From positions 1 to 44,907 of the forward strand of contig JAHEBN010000011.1 in the NCBI GenBank assembly GCA_024645245.1: a stretch of 44,907 nucleotides of DNA. The letters are read 5' to 3'. Within the stretch, counting starts at the first letter, position 1. Every line of letters begins with the position of its first letter. The position numbers and the translations under genes were made by a program. Origin of the DNA: Jiulongibacter sp. GTDB lineage: Bacteria > Bacteroidota > Bacteroidia > Cytophagales > Spirosomataceae. The notes beneath the pieces were generated by a model that saw nothing but the letters and a program-made list of their open reading frames with translations, was not told where the DNA came from and searched no databases. This document shows positions 34,482 to 43,269 of this stretch, in pieces.

Positions 34482-34931
34482 ATGGAAAGCGAATGGGTAT
34501 TTCATTCTATTTCTGAATCTGACTTTCCGATACTTATTGATTTATTTACTGAGTTTGCAGCGTTTGAAAAGCGATCTGAAAACATGATCAATACTTTGAG
34601 TAAAATGCAAAGGGATAAGGATTGGATAGAAGGCCTTATTGTGGTAAGTAAAAGTGGCAAAATAGCCGGATATACTACCTGGTATACAGCTTATCATACC
34701 TGGACGGGTAAATGCCTTCATATTGATGATTTATATTTAAAACCCGAGTTTCGTGGAGCTGGTTTGGGTACACTTCTTATAAATAAAGTAATTCATAAGG
34801 CTAAAGAATTGAACAGTGAGCAACTCAGGTGGCAGGTTTCGGATTGGAACGAATCTGCTAAGAATTTTTATAAATCTTTAGGTGCTGAAATTCACATAAC
34901 CGAAGAAAATTGTGTTTTACAGTTAAAGTAA
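34482..34931 (+). CDS. GNAT-family N-acetyltransferase
   Basis: The 149-residue protein has the acetyl-CoA binding motif LYLKPEFRGAGLGTLLI and the late helix WNESAKNFYKSLGAE typical of the GNAT fold. The overall layout resembles diamine/thialysine acetyltransferases. It lies 3 bp after the transporter and 10 bp before the epimerase gene, so it is co-transcribed with mannan catabolism. Its substrate is unknown, and GNATs are not a standard part of this pathway. Confidence 0.88.
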   Translation: MESEWVFHSISESDFPILIDLFTEFAAFEKRSENMINTLSKMQRDKDWIEGLIVVSKSGKIAGYTTWYTAYHTWTGKCLHIDDLYLKPEFRGAGLGTLLINKVIHKAKELNSEQLRWQVSDWNESAKNFYKSLGAEIHITEENCVLQLK

Positions 34932-34941
34932 AATCATTAAA

Positions 34942-36156
34942 ATGTTAAAAAATTTCAGGAATGAAATAAGTGTAGAATTAATTTCAATACTAAATTTTTG
35001 GGAAAATAATACAGTTGATACAATTCAAGGTGGTTTTTATGGTAAAATAGACCATTCTGGTAAAATATATCCAGAGGCTGGAAAAGGTGGGGTACTTAAT
35101 TCAAGAATATTGTGGGCATTTTCGGCTGCTGCTGGGTTTGATGAATTACCTGATGAAAAGAGAGTGAGGTATAAAAAGCTTGCTGAAAGAGCCTTTGAAT
35201 ATCTGAAAACTTACTTTATTGATTCCGAATTTGGTGGCGTGTATTGGTCGGTTACTTCTAGTGGCAAACCCTTATCTACACGCAAGCAGATTTACGGTTT
35301 ATCTTTTGCCATTTATGGATTGTCAGAATATTATAAAATTTCTTCCGACATAACTGCATTGGAAGAGGCTCAAAAATTATATGAACTCATTGAGAAATAT
35401 AGTTTTGATGCGGAGTATGGTGGATATCTGGAGGCTTTTTCAAAAGAATGGAATTTGATGGATGATCATAGGTTGAGTAATAAGGATCGTAATCATCCAA
35501 AATCGATGAATACGCATTTACATATTATAGAAGCTTATTCTAATCTTTATTCTGTATGGCCGGATATTCTATTGAAAGAAAAAATTTCTGCATTACTCGA
35601 TATTTTTGAAACCCTTATCTTAAATACTGAATCGGGTCACTTAAATCTATTTTTTGATAAAAATTGGAAGATTCAATCGAATGTAATTTCTTTTGGTCAT
35701 GATATTGAAGCATCCTGGCTTTTGTTGGAATCTGCAGAAATAATAAAAGATGAGTTTAGGGTTGAAAAATGGAAGACACTTTCTTTAAAAATGGCAGAGG
35801 CAACATTGGAAGGATTTAATCTGGACGGGAGCTTAAATCATGAAAAAGACAGACAAACAGGCCATCTAGATACTCACAGAGAATGGTGGGTTTCAGCCGA
35901 GGCTATGGTTGGTTTTTTAAATGCATTTGCGATTTCAGGTACTAAAAAATATTTGCCCTTGGTTGGTCAAATTTGGGAGTTTACTAAAGAAAATCTAATT
36001 GATCGGGAAAATGGCGAATGGGTGTGGGGGGTATATCCGCCTTATGCAAGTGAGCGAAATTACCGGGTTATGACTAAAGAAGATAAAGTGGGTTTCTGGA
36101 AATGCCCTTATCACAATACCAGAGCTTGTATAGAAATACTTAAAAGGTATAAATAA
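34942..36156 (+). CDS. Cellobiose 2-epimerase (AGE family)
   Basis: The 404-residue cytoplasmic enzyme has the AGE/cellobiose 2-epimerase (alpha/alpha)6 barrel. The expected catalytic histidines are present: H192 in MNTHLHIIEAY, H253 in SFGHDIEAS, and H391 in WKCPYHNTRACIEI. GGFYGKID near the N-terminus is also typical. In this setting it converts beta-1,4-mannobiose to mannosylglucose, which the GH130 phosphorylase in the same operon can use. It is the last gene of the operon; its stop codon lies inside the palindromic terminator. Confidence 0.92.
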   Translation: MLKNFRNEISVELISILNFWENNTVDTIQGGFYGKIDHSGKIYPEAGKGGVLNSRILWAFSAAAGFDELPDEKRVRYKKLAERAFEYLKTYFIDSEFGGVYWSVTSSGKPLSTRKQIYGLSFAIYGLSEYYKISSDITALEEAQKLYELIEKYSFDAEYGGYLEAFSKEWNLMDDHRLSNKDRNHPKSMNTHLHIIEAYSNLYSVWPDILLKEKISALLDIFETLILNTESGHLNLFFDKNWKIQSNVISFGHDIEASWLLLESAEIIKDEFRVEKWKTLSLKMAEATLEGFNLDGSLNHEKDRQTGHLDTHREWWVSAEAMVGFLNAFAISGTKKYLPLVGQIWEFTKENLIDRENGEWVWGVYPPYASERNYRVMTKEDKVGFWKCPYHNTRACIEILKRYK

Positions 36157-36187
36157 TAAAAGAGGGCCGCGGCCCTCTTTTATTATT
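36152..36187. terminator. Perfect 36-bp palindrome, bidirectional terminator
   Basis: The sequence is a perfect inverted repeat with 18-bp arms and no unpaired centre, built around GGGCCGCGGCCC and flanked by A/T tracts on both sides. It lies between the convergent epimerase and MIOX genes and contains the epimerase stop codon; the MIOX stop overlaps its edge. Each strand would form a strong hairpin followed by T residues. Confidence 0.9.
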
Positions 36188-37058
36188 AAAAGTTCAAAGC
36201 AGCAGGTAAATACTTTGCCACCAGGTCTTCATAATAAGGTCTCAGTGCTTTTGCATCCGGTGGCACAGGCACTTTTGAGTACAAATCGTAAGGGTTAAAT
36301 TTATCTACCCATTTAAACATTTCGTGATCGTGCTTACTCATTAAATGGTCATAAGCATTTTCGCGGTGCTGCGGATAAAACGAATGGTACCTCAACATAT
36401 ATAAACCTTCTTCAGGTAGATAATTTTTCATGATTTGGTAGATGTATTCGTCGTGTCCCCAACTCATTTTTACATTGTCCAGTCCACAATTAGGTTCATA
36501 TATACCATATTTAGTATTAAACCGAGGGTCTTTACTGTCAGGATTAGCTTCAAAAAATTCGGGATAAACGATTTTGTCGGAATGTTTACAACCTACCGGA
36601 AAAGTATCTCCTACTACTGCCCATTGCGGCTCACCAAACAGACACAAAACTTTACCTAAATCGTGCATAAAACCGGTAAGCACAAACCAGTCAGGATGAC
36701 CATCTTGCCGGATAGCTTCCGAAGTTTGAAGCAAATGTTGAAATTGGTCTAAGTCAGTATCCGGATCACTGTCATCCACCAAGGTATTCAGGAAATCAAC
36801 TGCATCCCAGATACTCATCTCACGTTTGTCAAATTTTAAATATTCTTTTTCTTTTTCCAGTACGAAGTCATACGTTTGATAAGTATGGTTCATTTGGTAA
36901 AATTTCTTGACAGTTGCTACTCTATCCGAGTCCACGTAGTTTCTGTAATTATCTTTGGCTTTTACCCCGGGTTCAGGGTATCGCTGAATGACATCTTCTT
37001 CCCATTCATCCAGATTGGCAAGAGGATTTTTTTCATTTTCTGTAAATTCCGTATTCAT
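36186..37058 (-). CDS. myo-Inositol oxygenase (MIOX)
   Basis: The 290-residue protein is a non-haem diiron myo-inositol oxygenase that would convert myo-inositol and O2 to D-glucuronate. All six iron ligands can be placed: H108, H132-D133 (TGFMHDLGK), H202 (WGHDEY), H225 (RYHSFYPQH) and D258 (FNPYDLY). Their spacing is close to that of mouse MIOX. GEPQWAVVGDTFPVGC is also conserved. There is no signal peptide, so it is cytoplasmic. It lies 51 bp after susD on the same strand and is probably the last gene of the susCD operon, an unusual partner for a SusCD pair. Confidence 0.94.
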   Translation of the reverse strand: MNTEFTENEKNPLANLDEWEEDVIQRYPEPGVKAKDNYRNYVDSDRVATVKKFYQMNHTYQTYDFVLEKEKEYLKFDKREMSIWDAVDFLNTLVDDSDPDTDLDQFQHLLQTSEAIRQDGHPDWFVLTGFMHDLGKVLCLFGEPQWAVVGDTFPVGCKHSDKIVYPEFFEANPDSKDPRFNTKYGIYEPNCGLDNVKMSWGHDEYIYQIMKNYLPEEGLYMLRYHSFYPQHRENAYDHLMSKHDHEMFKWVDKFNPYDLYSKVPVPPDAKALRPYYEDLVAKYLPAALNF

Positions 37059-37074
37059 ATTGATAATTTTTAAA

Positions 37075-37103
37075 AATTCCGATCAATTTTCATGACCGGA
37101 ATT
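37075..37103 (-). terminator. Terminator-like hairpin between susD and MIOX genes
   Basis: On the minus strand, AATTCCG pairs with CGGAATT, with TCA/TGA inner pairing across one mismatch, and is followed by a short T run. It lies 16 bp before the MIOX start. It could lower MIOX expression relative to susCD or act as an RNA-processing structure. Confidence 0.45.
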
Positions 37104-37109
37104 GATTAA

Positions 37110-38789
37110 TTAATAACCCGGATTCTGAACCAGATAACCTTCCAGATTGGATGCACCATCTATTGCTGTTTGCGGTATCGGGAAAATACGTTTGTTTTTG
37201 TCGGTATTGTCTTTTTCGGTCCATTTACCTTCGTATTTGCCAAAACGAACCATGTCCGTACGTCTTAGTAATTCCCAGTAAAATTCAAATCCTCTTTCGC
37301 GGAAAAGCAAATCCAAACTCATTTCTGTCAATGCCGGAGGAGGAGTGGTAATATTACGGGCGGCTCTTACTGTATTTACGTCGGCCAGTGCAGGAGCATT
37401 GGCACCTTTTCTTAAATTGGCTTCGGCACGCATCATATAAACATCAGCCAAACGCACTATTGAAAGATCGGCCATTCCTTTATTTCGGCCAGAATTAGAC
37501 TCCCGGCTGAATTCGTATTTCTCAACCCGATATCCTGTAGGATAATCGCTACCTTCTGCTGTAAAATCGATTCTTTCTGTGAAATTAACGAACTTATCTG
37601 GTCTGTTTCTGGACAAATTAGTGATTTTGGCAATTTTGAATTCTCCACTTTCACATTTTTCAAAAACGCCGTTAATTCGAATTAAACCATACTGTTGGCC
37701 CCTCAATATACCTCTGTCAATTTTTACAGCACTTTCGGCCAGACATGTATCGGTTTTTGGCATGTTTTCCTGATGAAAACGCGGGTCACGCGTAGGATCC
37801 TGAGGTGCATAAGCTTGTGCCCAGCTTTGGTAAAAGTCAGAAGTAATTCCTGGTCCGTCGGTTCCGTTAGCAGACGGAAACTTAGGCAATGGATATTGAT
37901 CGCCTGATAAAGAGAAATAAGACATACGATTATGACCATTTAAGTCAGGTCTTTGATCCACTGCAAAAATCAATTCGGTATTATCATGATTGTCATTTCC
38001 AAAAATCGAAAAGTAATCATTGGATAGCTTGTACTCGCCCGAATTGATAATTTTATCGCAATAGCTTATTACTTTATCCATGTCCGTGGATTTGAAATCA
38101 AAACTTGCAGCAAAACGATCATTATAAACAGCAGCATTCAGGTGCAACCTGGCAAGTAGACCCCAAACAGCCGCTTTAGTAAGTCTACCACTACCTACTG
38201 CGGCACGATTGGAAAGAAGCGGTTCAACAGCTTCAAATTCTGTTACCAGGTAGTTTACTGCTTCAGGGCCCCGAAGTATCACCGATGTGGTTCCGGGATC
38301 ATCCTTTTGGAAAACAATGCCGTACAAATCAAACATAACCAGATTATAATAGGCACGCATGCCACGGGCTTCTGCCAAATACAGCTTTGCATTTGAATCG
38401 TTTATGTCTGGAAGTGCATTTATTGCAGTTATAGACCTTGAAATAGCTTGTACTATAAGATTCCATGTATTTCTAACATTGGCAGTCTGACTATTGTAAG
38501 TATGTTTATGCAGGTCCAGATAAATCCCATTATCACCCCAATCTGTACCACCGCGATAAGGTAAAATAGCCTCGTCGGTCGTGATTTGTTGTAAAGCAAA
38601 ATAGGTGGTATGCTGAAAAATATTGGGCAATAAAGCATAAACCGGTGCAATAATGCCATCGGCAGCTTCTTTGTCCGTAAGCGTGGTACTGAAACTTTCA
38701 TCCAAAACATTTTCTTCGAGATTGGTACAGCCATTGCTTATGGCCATCATTCCGAGAATGGTATAAAATACTATTAATTTGTTTTTCAT
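37110..38789 (-). CDS. SusD/RagB-family glycan-binding lipoprotein
   Basis: The 559-residue protein has a signal peptide and lipobox (AISNGC, Cys21) and the RagB/SusD layout. An N-terminal SusD-like region contains LAEARGMRAYYNLVMFDLYG. The C-terminal region contains IVRLADVYMMRAEANLRKGA and LLFRERGFEFYWELLRRTDMVRFG (given in parts). It would bind substrate at the cell surface over the SusC channel. It follows susC by 11 bp, and MIOX follows it. The substrate is unknown; mannan-derived sugars or an inositol-bearing molecule are both compatible. Confidence 0.94.
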   Translation of the reverse strand: MKNKLIVFYTILGMMAISNGCTNLEENVLDESFSTTLTDKEAADGIIAPVYALLPNIFQHTTYFALQQITTDEAILPYRGGTDWGDNGIYLDLHKHTYNSQTANVRNTWNLIVQAISRSITAINALPDINDSNAKLYLAEARGMRAYYNLVMFDLYGIVFQKDDPGTTSVILRGPEAVNYLVTEFEAVEPLLSNRAAVGSGRLTKAAVWGLLARLHLNAAVYNDRFAASFDFKSTDMDKVISYCDKIINSGEYKLSNDYFSIFGNDNHDNTELIFAVDQRPDLNGHNRMSYFSLSGDQYPLPKFPSANGTDGPGITSDFYQSWAQAYAPQDPTRDPRFHQENMPKTDTCLAESAVKIDRGILRGQQYGLIRINGVFEKCESGEFKIAKITNLSRNRPDKFVNFTERIDFTAEGSDYPTGYRVEKYEFSRESNSGRNKGMADLSIVRLADVYMMRAEANLRKGANAPALADVNTVRAARNITTPPPALTEMSLDLLFRERGFEFYWELLRRTDMVRFGKYEGKWTEKDNTDKNKRIFPIPQTAIDGASNLEGYLVQNPGY

Positions 38790-38800
38790 TTTTCTAATTT

Positions 38801-41791
38801 TTAAAGTCCAACAGTCAATCCAAAAATGAATGATTTAGCCTTAGGGTATGTCAGGTAGTCAATTCCATAAGACGAAACACCATTTATAGCCCTATCCTGA
38901 TTTACGTCCGGATCATATCCATCGTACTTCGTAAGAAGGAATAAATTCTGACCTGTAAAGTTTAATCTTAAACTTGGTAGCCAGGAGCTGATTCCCATTT
39001 TTGTTGTATTAAATGAATACCCCACGGTCAGGTTATTTAAGCGGAAATAGGAACCATCTTTAAGATAACGACTAGATACGGGTGCTGAATTGCTAATTGA
39101 TTCATTTGGAAGAGATGAAGCTTCTGCAGTTGTATTTACACCTTTCGATAAACGCAATTTGTAAAAATTAGCATTCGCTGTATTGTCATATACCTTATTT
39201 CCGGATACTCCGTTAAAATTAACCGCGAAATCGAAATTATGTACAAATAAACTTCCATTGATGTTATACATTCTTTTTGGTAATGCCGAGCCTGATGCCA
39301 CACGGTCGTTATCTGTTATTATTCCATCACCATCCACATCTCTGAATTTGTTCATTCCATTTTCATCCAGGCCTATGAAATCTTTCAGGAAGAACGTACC
39401 GATTGGTTGCCCATTGATGTAACCATTGATTGTGGCAGAGGTAAGACCAGAACCGGAAGCAGAACCGGAAGGAATTACCGAATACGGTGAACCTTTTACT
39501 ATGTTATCGATAAAAGTGATATTTCCACCCACTTCATAGCGTAAATTTTTCGAAATGCTTTTGCGGTAATTTAAATCAAATTCTACCCCTTTATTACGAA
39601 TGGTCATGTCTTTTACATTGGTCCAGAATGTACCGGCTGGCTGCACAGGATCCGATGGGATAACTTCTAATAAAATATTGTTTGATATTTTATCGAAATA
39701 ATCAATACTTCCACTCAAAGCCCCATTTAACAGACCAAAATCTAAGCCGATATCTGTTTGAGCAGAAACTTCCCATTGGATATTTGGATTGGCCAAACGA
39801 GAATAGGTAGTACCTCCCGGATAAGTATTGGATGATCCAAGCGGATAACTCGTTGTACCGGAAACTTGAGAGGTAAAAAGGGCCTGTGTAATTTTTGATG
39901 GAATTTCCTGATTACCTGTCTGACCCCATCCTGCCCTAAGCTTCAAGTCATTAAATGCAGACGATTTCAAAAAATCTTCTTCTGATATTCTCCAACCTAC
40001 AGAGAAAGATGGAAATACACCGTATTTATTATTTGCTCCAAATTTAGACGATCCGTCTACACGCACAGTGGCTGTAGCCAGGTATTTATCCTTGTAGCCA
40101 TAATTAACTCTGGAATAAAATGACTGAAGCTCATTAATTAAAGCGTATCCGGAAGGTTTATTATTAATCAAGGTGAGATCCTGACCTAAACCCGGATTAT
40201 ACTGAGGCTCTATGTCATTAATTGGAAATTTATTGATACTGTAATTACGCCCTTGCAAGAAAATCTTTTGATAAGAATGCCCCGCCAAAGCAGTAAGACT
40301 ATGTACATCCTTGTTCAAAGTATAAGTCAGGTAGTTTTCAATCAATCTGTTAGTATTCTTATTTGTGATTGTTTCCAGTCTTCCTTCCTGTAATGGCTCA
40401 GCATATGGCAGTGTTTGTAAATCTCTTGAAGAATTAGAATTGTCAATACCAAAGTTAAGTTTGTAAACCAAACCTTTGAAAATAGTAAGCGAAGGACTGA
40501 TATTACCTAATATACGGTAGGTGGAAGTCATGTCCTGATTCAACTTCAGCGTAAGCAATGGATTCGATCCATCGGCATATTGTTTCAATTCGCCATTGTT
40601 GTCGTAAGGCACATAAGTAGGATTAGCTGAGATAGCACTGCCTATCATACTTTGAATTGGCGGGCGATCGTTTTCAGTTGATGCGGCACTCAGGTTAACA
40701 TCTACACTTAAGCGATCATTTAGCAATTTTTGATTCAAATTTACCCTTCCTGTATATCTGTCAATATTATTACCTTTTAGAATACCTTGCTGTTTTTGTA
40801 AGCCGAAAGAGCCAAAGTATTTCAACTTATCCGTACCTCCACTAAGTGAAAGGTTATGATTCTGGGTAATCGCCTGGCGGGTGATTTCTTTTTGCCAGTC
40901 GGTATTTCCACCATCGTCAATAAAACTTGTGCCTGTCTTTTTCAATTCCGAGCGGAATTCATCAGCTGTAAATAAATCTAAAGGACGAGCAATTTTCGAA
41001 ACACCTAAACTTGCGGAATAATTAAGTTTTGAGGTGCCTGCTTTTCCTTTTTTGGTTGTTATCAAAACCACGCCATTAGCTCCACGTGAACCATAAATGG
41101 CTGTTGCTGAGGCATCTTTCAATACATCGATAGATTCAATATCTGCTGGATTAAGAAAGTTAAGTGGGTTTCCTGAACCACCAACGCTGGAATTGTCCAG
41201 AGCAAAACCATCAATTACAAAAAGTGGAGTACTTCCGGTACGCACACCTCCCGGCCCACGCACTGTGATATTCAATGGACCTCCTGGCTCGCCGCTGGCT
41301 GCATTTACATTTACACCAGCCACTTTTCCTTGAATCAATTGTTCAGGCGAATTAATTATACCTGTATTAAAGTTTTCACTTTTCACCGATTTTGCTGAAC
41401 CTGTAACATCTTTAGAACTAGTGCTACCGTAACCAATTACCACCACTTCTCTAAGCTCTTCTGCATCTGATTTCAAGCTCACATTGATTACACTTTGTGT
41501 ACCGATTTTTATTTCTTCAGATATAAAGCCAATAAATGCAAAAACGAGGATTGCGTTGTCATCGTTGACTTGTAAGGAGTAATTTCCAGATGCATCGGTA
41601 ATTGCTCCTGTTGTTGTACCTTTTACGGTTACACTACAGCCCGCCAGTGGCTCACCGGTAGAGGCTTCTTTTACTGTTCCTGATATGGCTCTTGCATTCA
41701 GTGCTCCGGCCTGTACTACCCAATGGGTAAGGCTCATCATCACTAAAAGCGAAATCCAAATCTTTTTTTTGAAGTGAAAAATTTTCTTCAT
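38801..41791 (-). CDS. SusC/RagA-family TonB-dependent outer-membrane transporter
   Basis: The 996-residue protein has a long basic signal peptide, a carboxypeptidase-like regulatory domain (ISGTVKEASTGEPLAGCSV, about residues 36-112), and a TonB-box-like LREVVVIGYGS. The plug carries the hallmark SIDVLKDASATAIYGSRGA. The barrel follows and ends in KSFIFGLTVGL. It is the first gene of the susCD-MIOX operon. A PurR-like palindrome with an overlapping candidate promoter lies about 290 bp upstream, just beyond the lacI gene. Confidence 0.95.
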   Translation of the reverse strand: MKKIFHFKKKIWISLLVMMSLTHWVVQAGALNARAISGTVKEASTGEPLAGCSVTVKGTTTGAITDASGNYSLQVNDDNAILVFAFIGFISEEIKIGTQSVINVSLKSDAEELREVVVIGYGSTSSKDVTGSAKSVKSENFNTGIINSPEQLIQGKVAGVNVNAASGEPGGPLNITVRGPGGVRTGSTPLFVIDGFALDNSSVGGSGNPLNFLNPADIESIDVLKDASATAIYGSRGANGVVLITTKKGKAGTSKLNYSASLGVSKIARPLDLFTADEFRSELKKTGTSFIDDGGNTDWQKEITRQAITQNHNLSLSGGTDKLKYFGSFGLQKQQGILKGNNIDRYTGRVNLNQKLLNDRLSVDVNLSAASTENDRPPIQSMIGSAISANPTYVPYDNNGELKQYADGSNPLLTLKLNQDMTSTYRILGNISPSLTIFKGLVYKLNFGIDNSNSSRDLQTLPYAEPLQEGRLETITNKNTNRLIENYLTYTLNKDVHSLTALAGHSYQKIFLQGRNYSINKFPINDIEPQYNPGLGQDLTLINNKPSGYALINELQSFYSRVNYGYKDKYLATATVRVDGSSKFGANNKYGVFPSFSVGWRISEEDFLKSSAFNDLKLRAGWGQTGNQEIPSKITQALFTSQVSGTTSYPLGSSNTYPGGTTYSRLANPNIQWEVSAQTDIGLDFGLLNGALSGSIDYFDKISNNILLEVIPSDPVQPAGTFWTNVKDMTIRNKGVEFDLNYRKSISKNLRYEVGGNITFIDNIVKGSPYSVIPSGSASGSGLTSATINGYINGQPIGTFFLKDFIGLDENGMNKFRDVDGDGIITDNDRVASGSALPKRMYNINGSLFVHNFDFAVNFNGVSGNKVYDNTANANFYKLRLSKGVNTTAEASSLPNESISNSAPVSSRYLKDGSYFRLNNLTVGYSFNTTKMGISSWLPSLRLNFTGQNLFLLTKYDGYDPDVNQDRAINGVSSYGIDYLTYPKAKSFIFGLTVGL

Positions 41792-42054
41792 ACTAGTTTT
41801 GGTTTTGGTTAAAAAAAAATGAATGGAAAAGGGTCTTTCGGGTTAAAAATTTTATGAATTATGCTTTAGGAATGGCAAAGTTTGAACTTCAATTTTGCTA
41901 TTAAGACCGGGATTAAATTATCAAATTGTTAGCCTAATGAGATAAATATATCTGAAAAAAGCATTCTATTCGGAGGAAATAACGAAGTACATATATAATT
42001 TTAGTTAAGGTGAAATTGAAATAACCTTCAATTATAAAATTGTATTTGGTTAAT

Positions 42055-42087
42055 AAAAAATAGCAATTAAAGTATTTTTATTGCAAA
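42055..42087 (-). promoter_or_regulatory. Candidate susC promoter overlapping the operator
   Basis: Read on the minus strand, TTTG (plus-strand 42084-42087, inside the operator) is followed 21 bp later by TATTTTTT (42055-42062). That is one base from the TAnnTTTG -7 consensus. The overlap would let a LacI-type repressor block the -33 region. Confidence 0.4.
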
Positions 42088-42097
42088 CGTTTGCAAT
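42080..42097. promoter_or_regulatory. Perfect LacI/PurR-type operator palindrome
   Basis: ATTGCAAACGTTTGCAAT is an 18-bp perfect palindrome with the central CG typical of LacI-family sites. Its core GCAAACGTTTGC is the same as the PurR consensus core. It lies 39 bp past the lacI stop and upstream of the susCD-MIOX operon, so the LacI protein encoded alongside is the likely binder. Confidence 0.8.
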
Positions 42098-42136
42098 TGT
42101 TTTACGCTATTTTAAAAACAAGAAAAATGAAAGAAA

Positions 42137-43165
42137 TTAGATAAGTTTAGTAGTTTGCCTTAAGATCAATTCAGGTTGGAGAATTTTATGAATAGGATCA
42201 TGAACTTTATCTGGTGCCAATATTAAATCAATCAGCTTTCGAGCAGCTAGGGCTCCTATTTCAAAACTTTTTCGATTAATAGTACTTAGTGCGGGATTAA
42301 AAAAAGAAGAATACGGATTATTGTCAAAACCAATAATGGAAACCTGATCCGGAATAGGAATATGCTTTTGTCTCAGGACTTTCATAGCTCCGAAACATAC
42401 GTCGTCGTTTACTCCAAATATGGCATCCGGAGTCTGATGTTGATCAAATAGGTACTGTACCGGTTTACTGGCACTTTCGATATTGAAGTCGGCATGAATG
42501 ATCAAATTTTCGTTTATTGGAATATTTTTTTCTGACAGGCAATGCAGGTAACCTCTCTTCCGATCTTCAGATACTTTCATTCCTGCCGGGCCTGCTATAT
42601 GTGCAATATTTTTGCAACCTGTTGCTATTAAATGTTGAGTCGCCAAATATGCACCTGCGTAATTATCAATGGTAACGCTGTGAAAATTTTCACCAATGGC
42701 TTCCCTATCCATAAATACAAAAGGCATTTTTCCGGCTAAGAGTTTATTTAAATGATCTGTGTTATTGGATGAAAAACTTTCCTGAGAAAGCGAAATTAGC
42801 ATTCCAGCTACCCTATTTTGTTTTAATCGTTCTATATGTTCTGCTTCTTTAGCCAGGCTCTCATTCGAAATACAAAAATTTAGTGTATAACCAAGTGTAT
42901 TTAATTCGGATTGTATACCTTCTAGCATGGTGGTTTCATGTGAATGCAGAATGCCAGGCACAATTATACCTATCGCTTTCGAAGATTTATTGAGAAGATT
43001 GAGCGAAACGTAGTTTTTTTGATAGCCCATTCTTTGAGCATATTCCTGTATATTTTTCCGGGTTTCAATGTTTATCAAAGGATAATCATTTAAAGCTCTT
43101 GAAACCGTGGAAGGAGAGCATTTGAACTTTCTCGCAATGTCTTTTATCGTAATAATTTGATTCAT
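42137..43165 (-). CDS. LacI-family transcriptional regulator
   Basis: The 342-residue protein has an N-terminal helix-turn-helix (ITIKDIARKFKCSPSTVSRA, about residues 5-24). A periplasmic-binding-protein-like effector domain follows (AIGIIVPGILHSHETTM; DAIFGVNDDVCFGAMKVL; VSIIGFDNNPYSSFFNP). It lies upstream of susC on the same strand with a perfect operator-like palindrome in between, so it probably controls the susCD-MIOX operon. The effector is likely a sugar or related small molecule, unidentified. Confidence 0.93.
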   Translation of the reverse strand: MNQIITIKDIARKFKCSPSTVSRALNDYPLINIETRKNIQEYAQRMGYQKNYVSLNLLNKSSKAIGIIVPGILHSHETTMLEGIQSELNTLGYTLNFCISNESLAKEAEHIERLKQNRVAGMLISLSQESFSSNNTDHLNKLLAGKMPFVFMDREAIGENFHSVTIDNYAGAYLATQHLIATGCKNIAHIAGPAGMKVSEDRKRGYLHCLSEKNIPINENLIIHADFNIESASKPVQYLFDQHQTPDAIFGVNDDVCFGAMKVLRQKHIPIPDQVSIIGFDNNPYSSFFNPALSTINRKSFEIGALAARKLIDLILAPDKVHDPIHKILQPELILRQTTKLI

Positions 43166-43269
43166 ATTGGCCTTATCAGCAATAAATCTGCAAGCGAAAG
43201 CTACATTTTTTCAGAATCAAAAGCAATATGGCTAATCGATAAAAGGAAAATAGACTACTTAGGGGTTTA

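Larger units (their letters stand above)
41792..42136. other. Intergenic region lacI-susC with long leader
   Basis: This 345-bp AT-rich stretch has no gene that I can see. The distal end carries the palindromic operator (42080-42097) and a candidate promoter reading toward susC. If that promoter is used, the susC transcript has a leader of about 250 nt. I see no riboswitch family in the leader. Confidence 0.5.
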
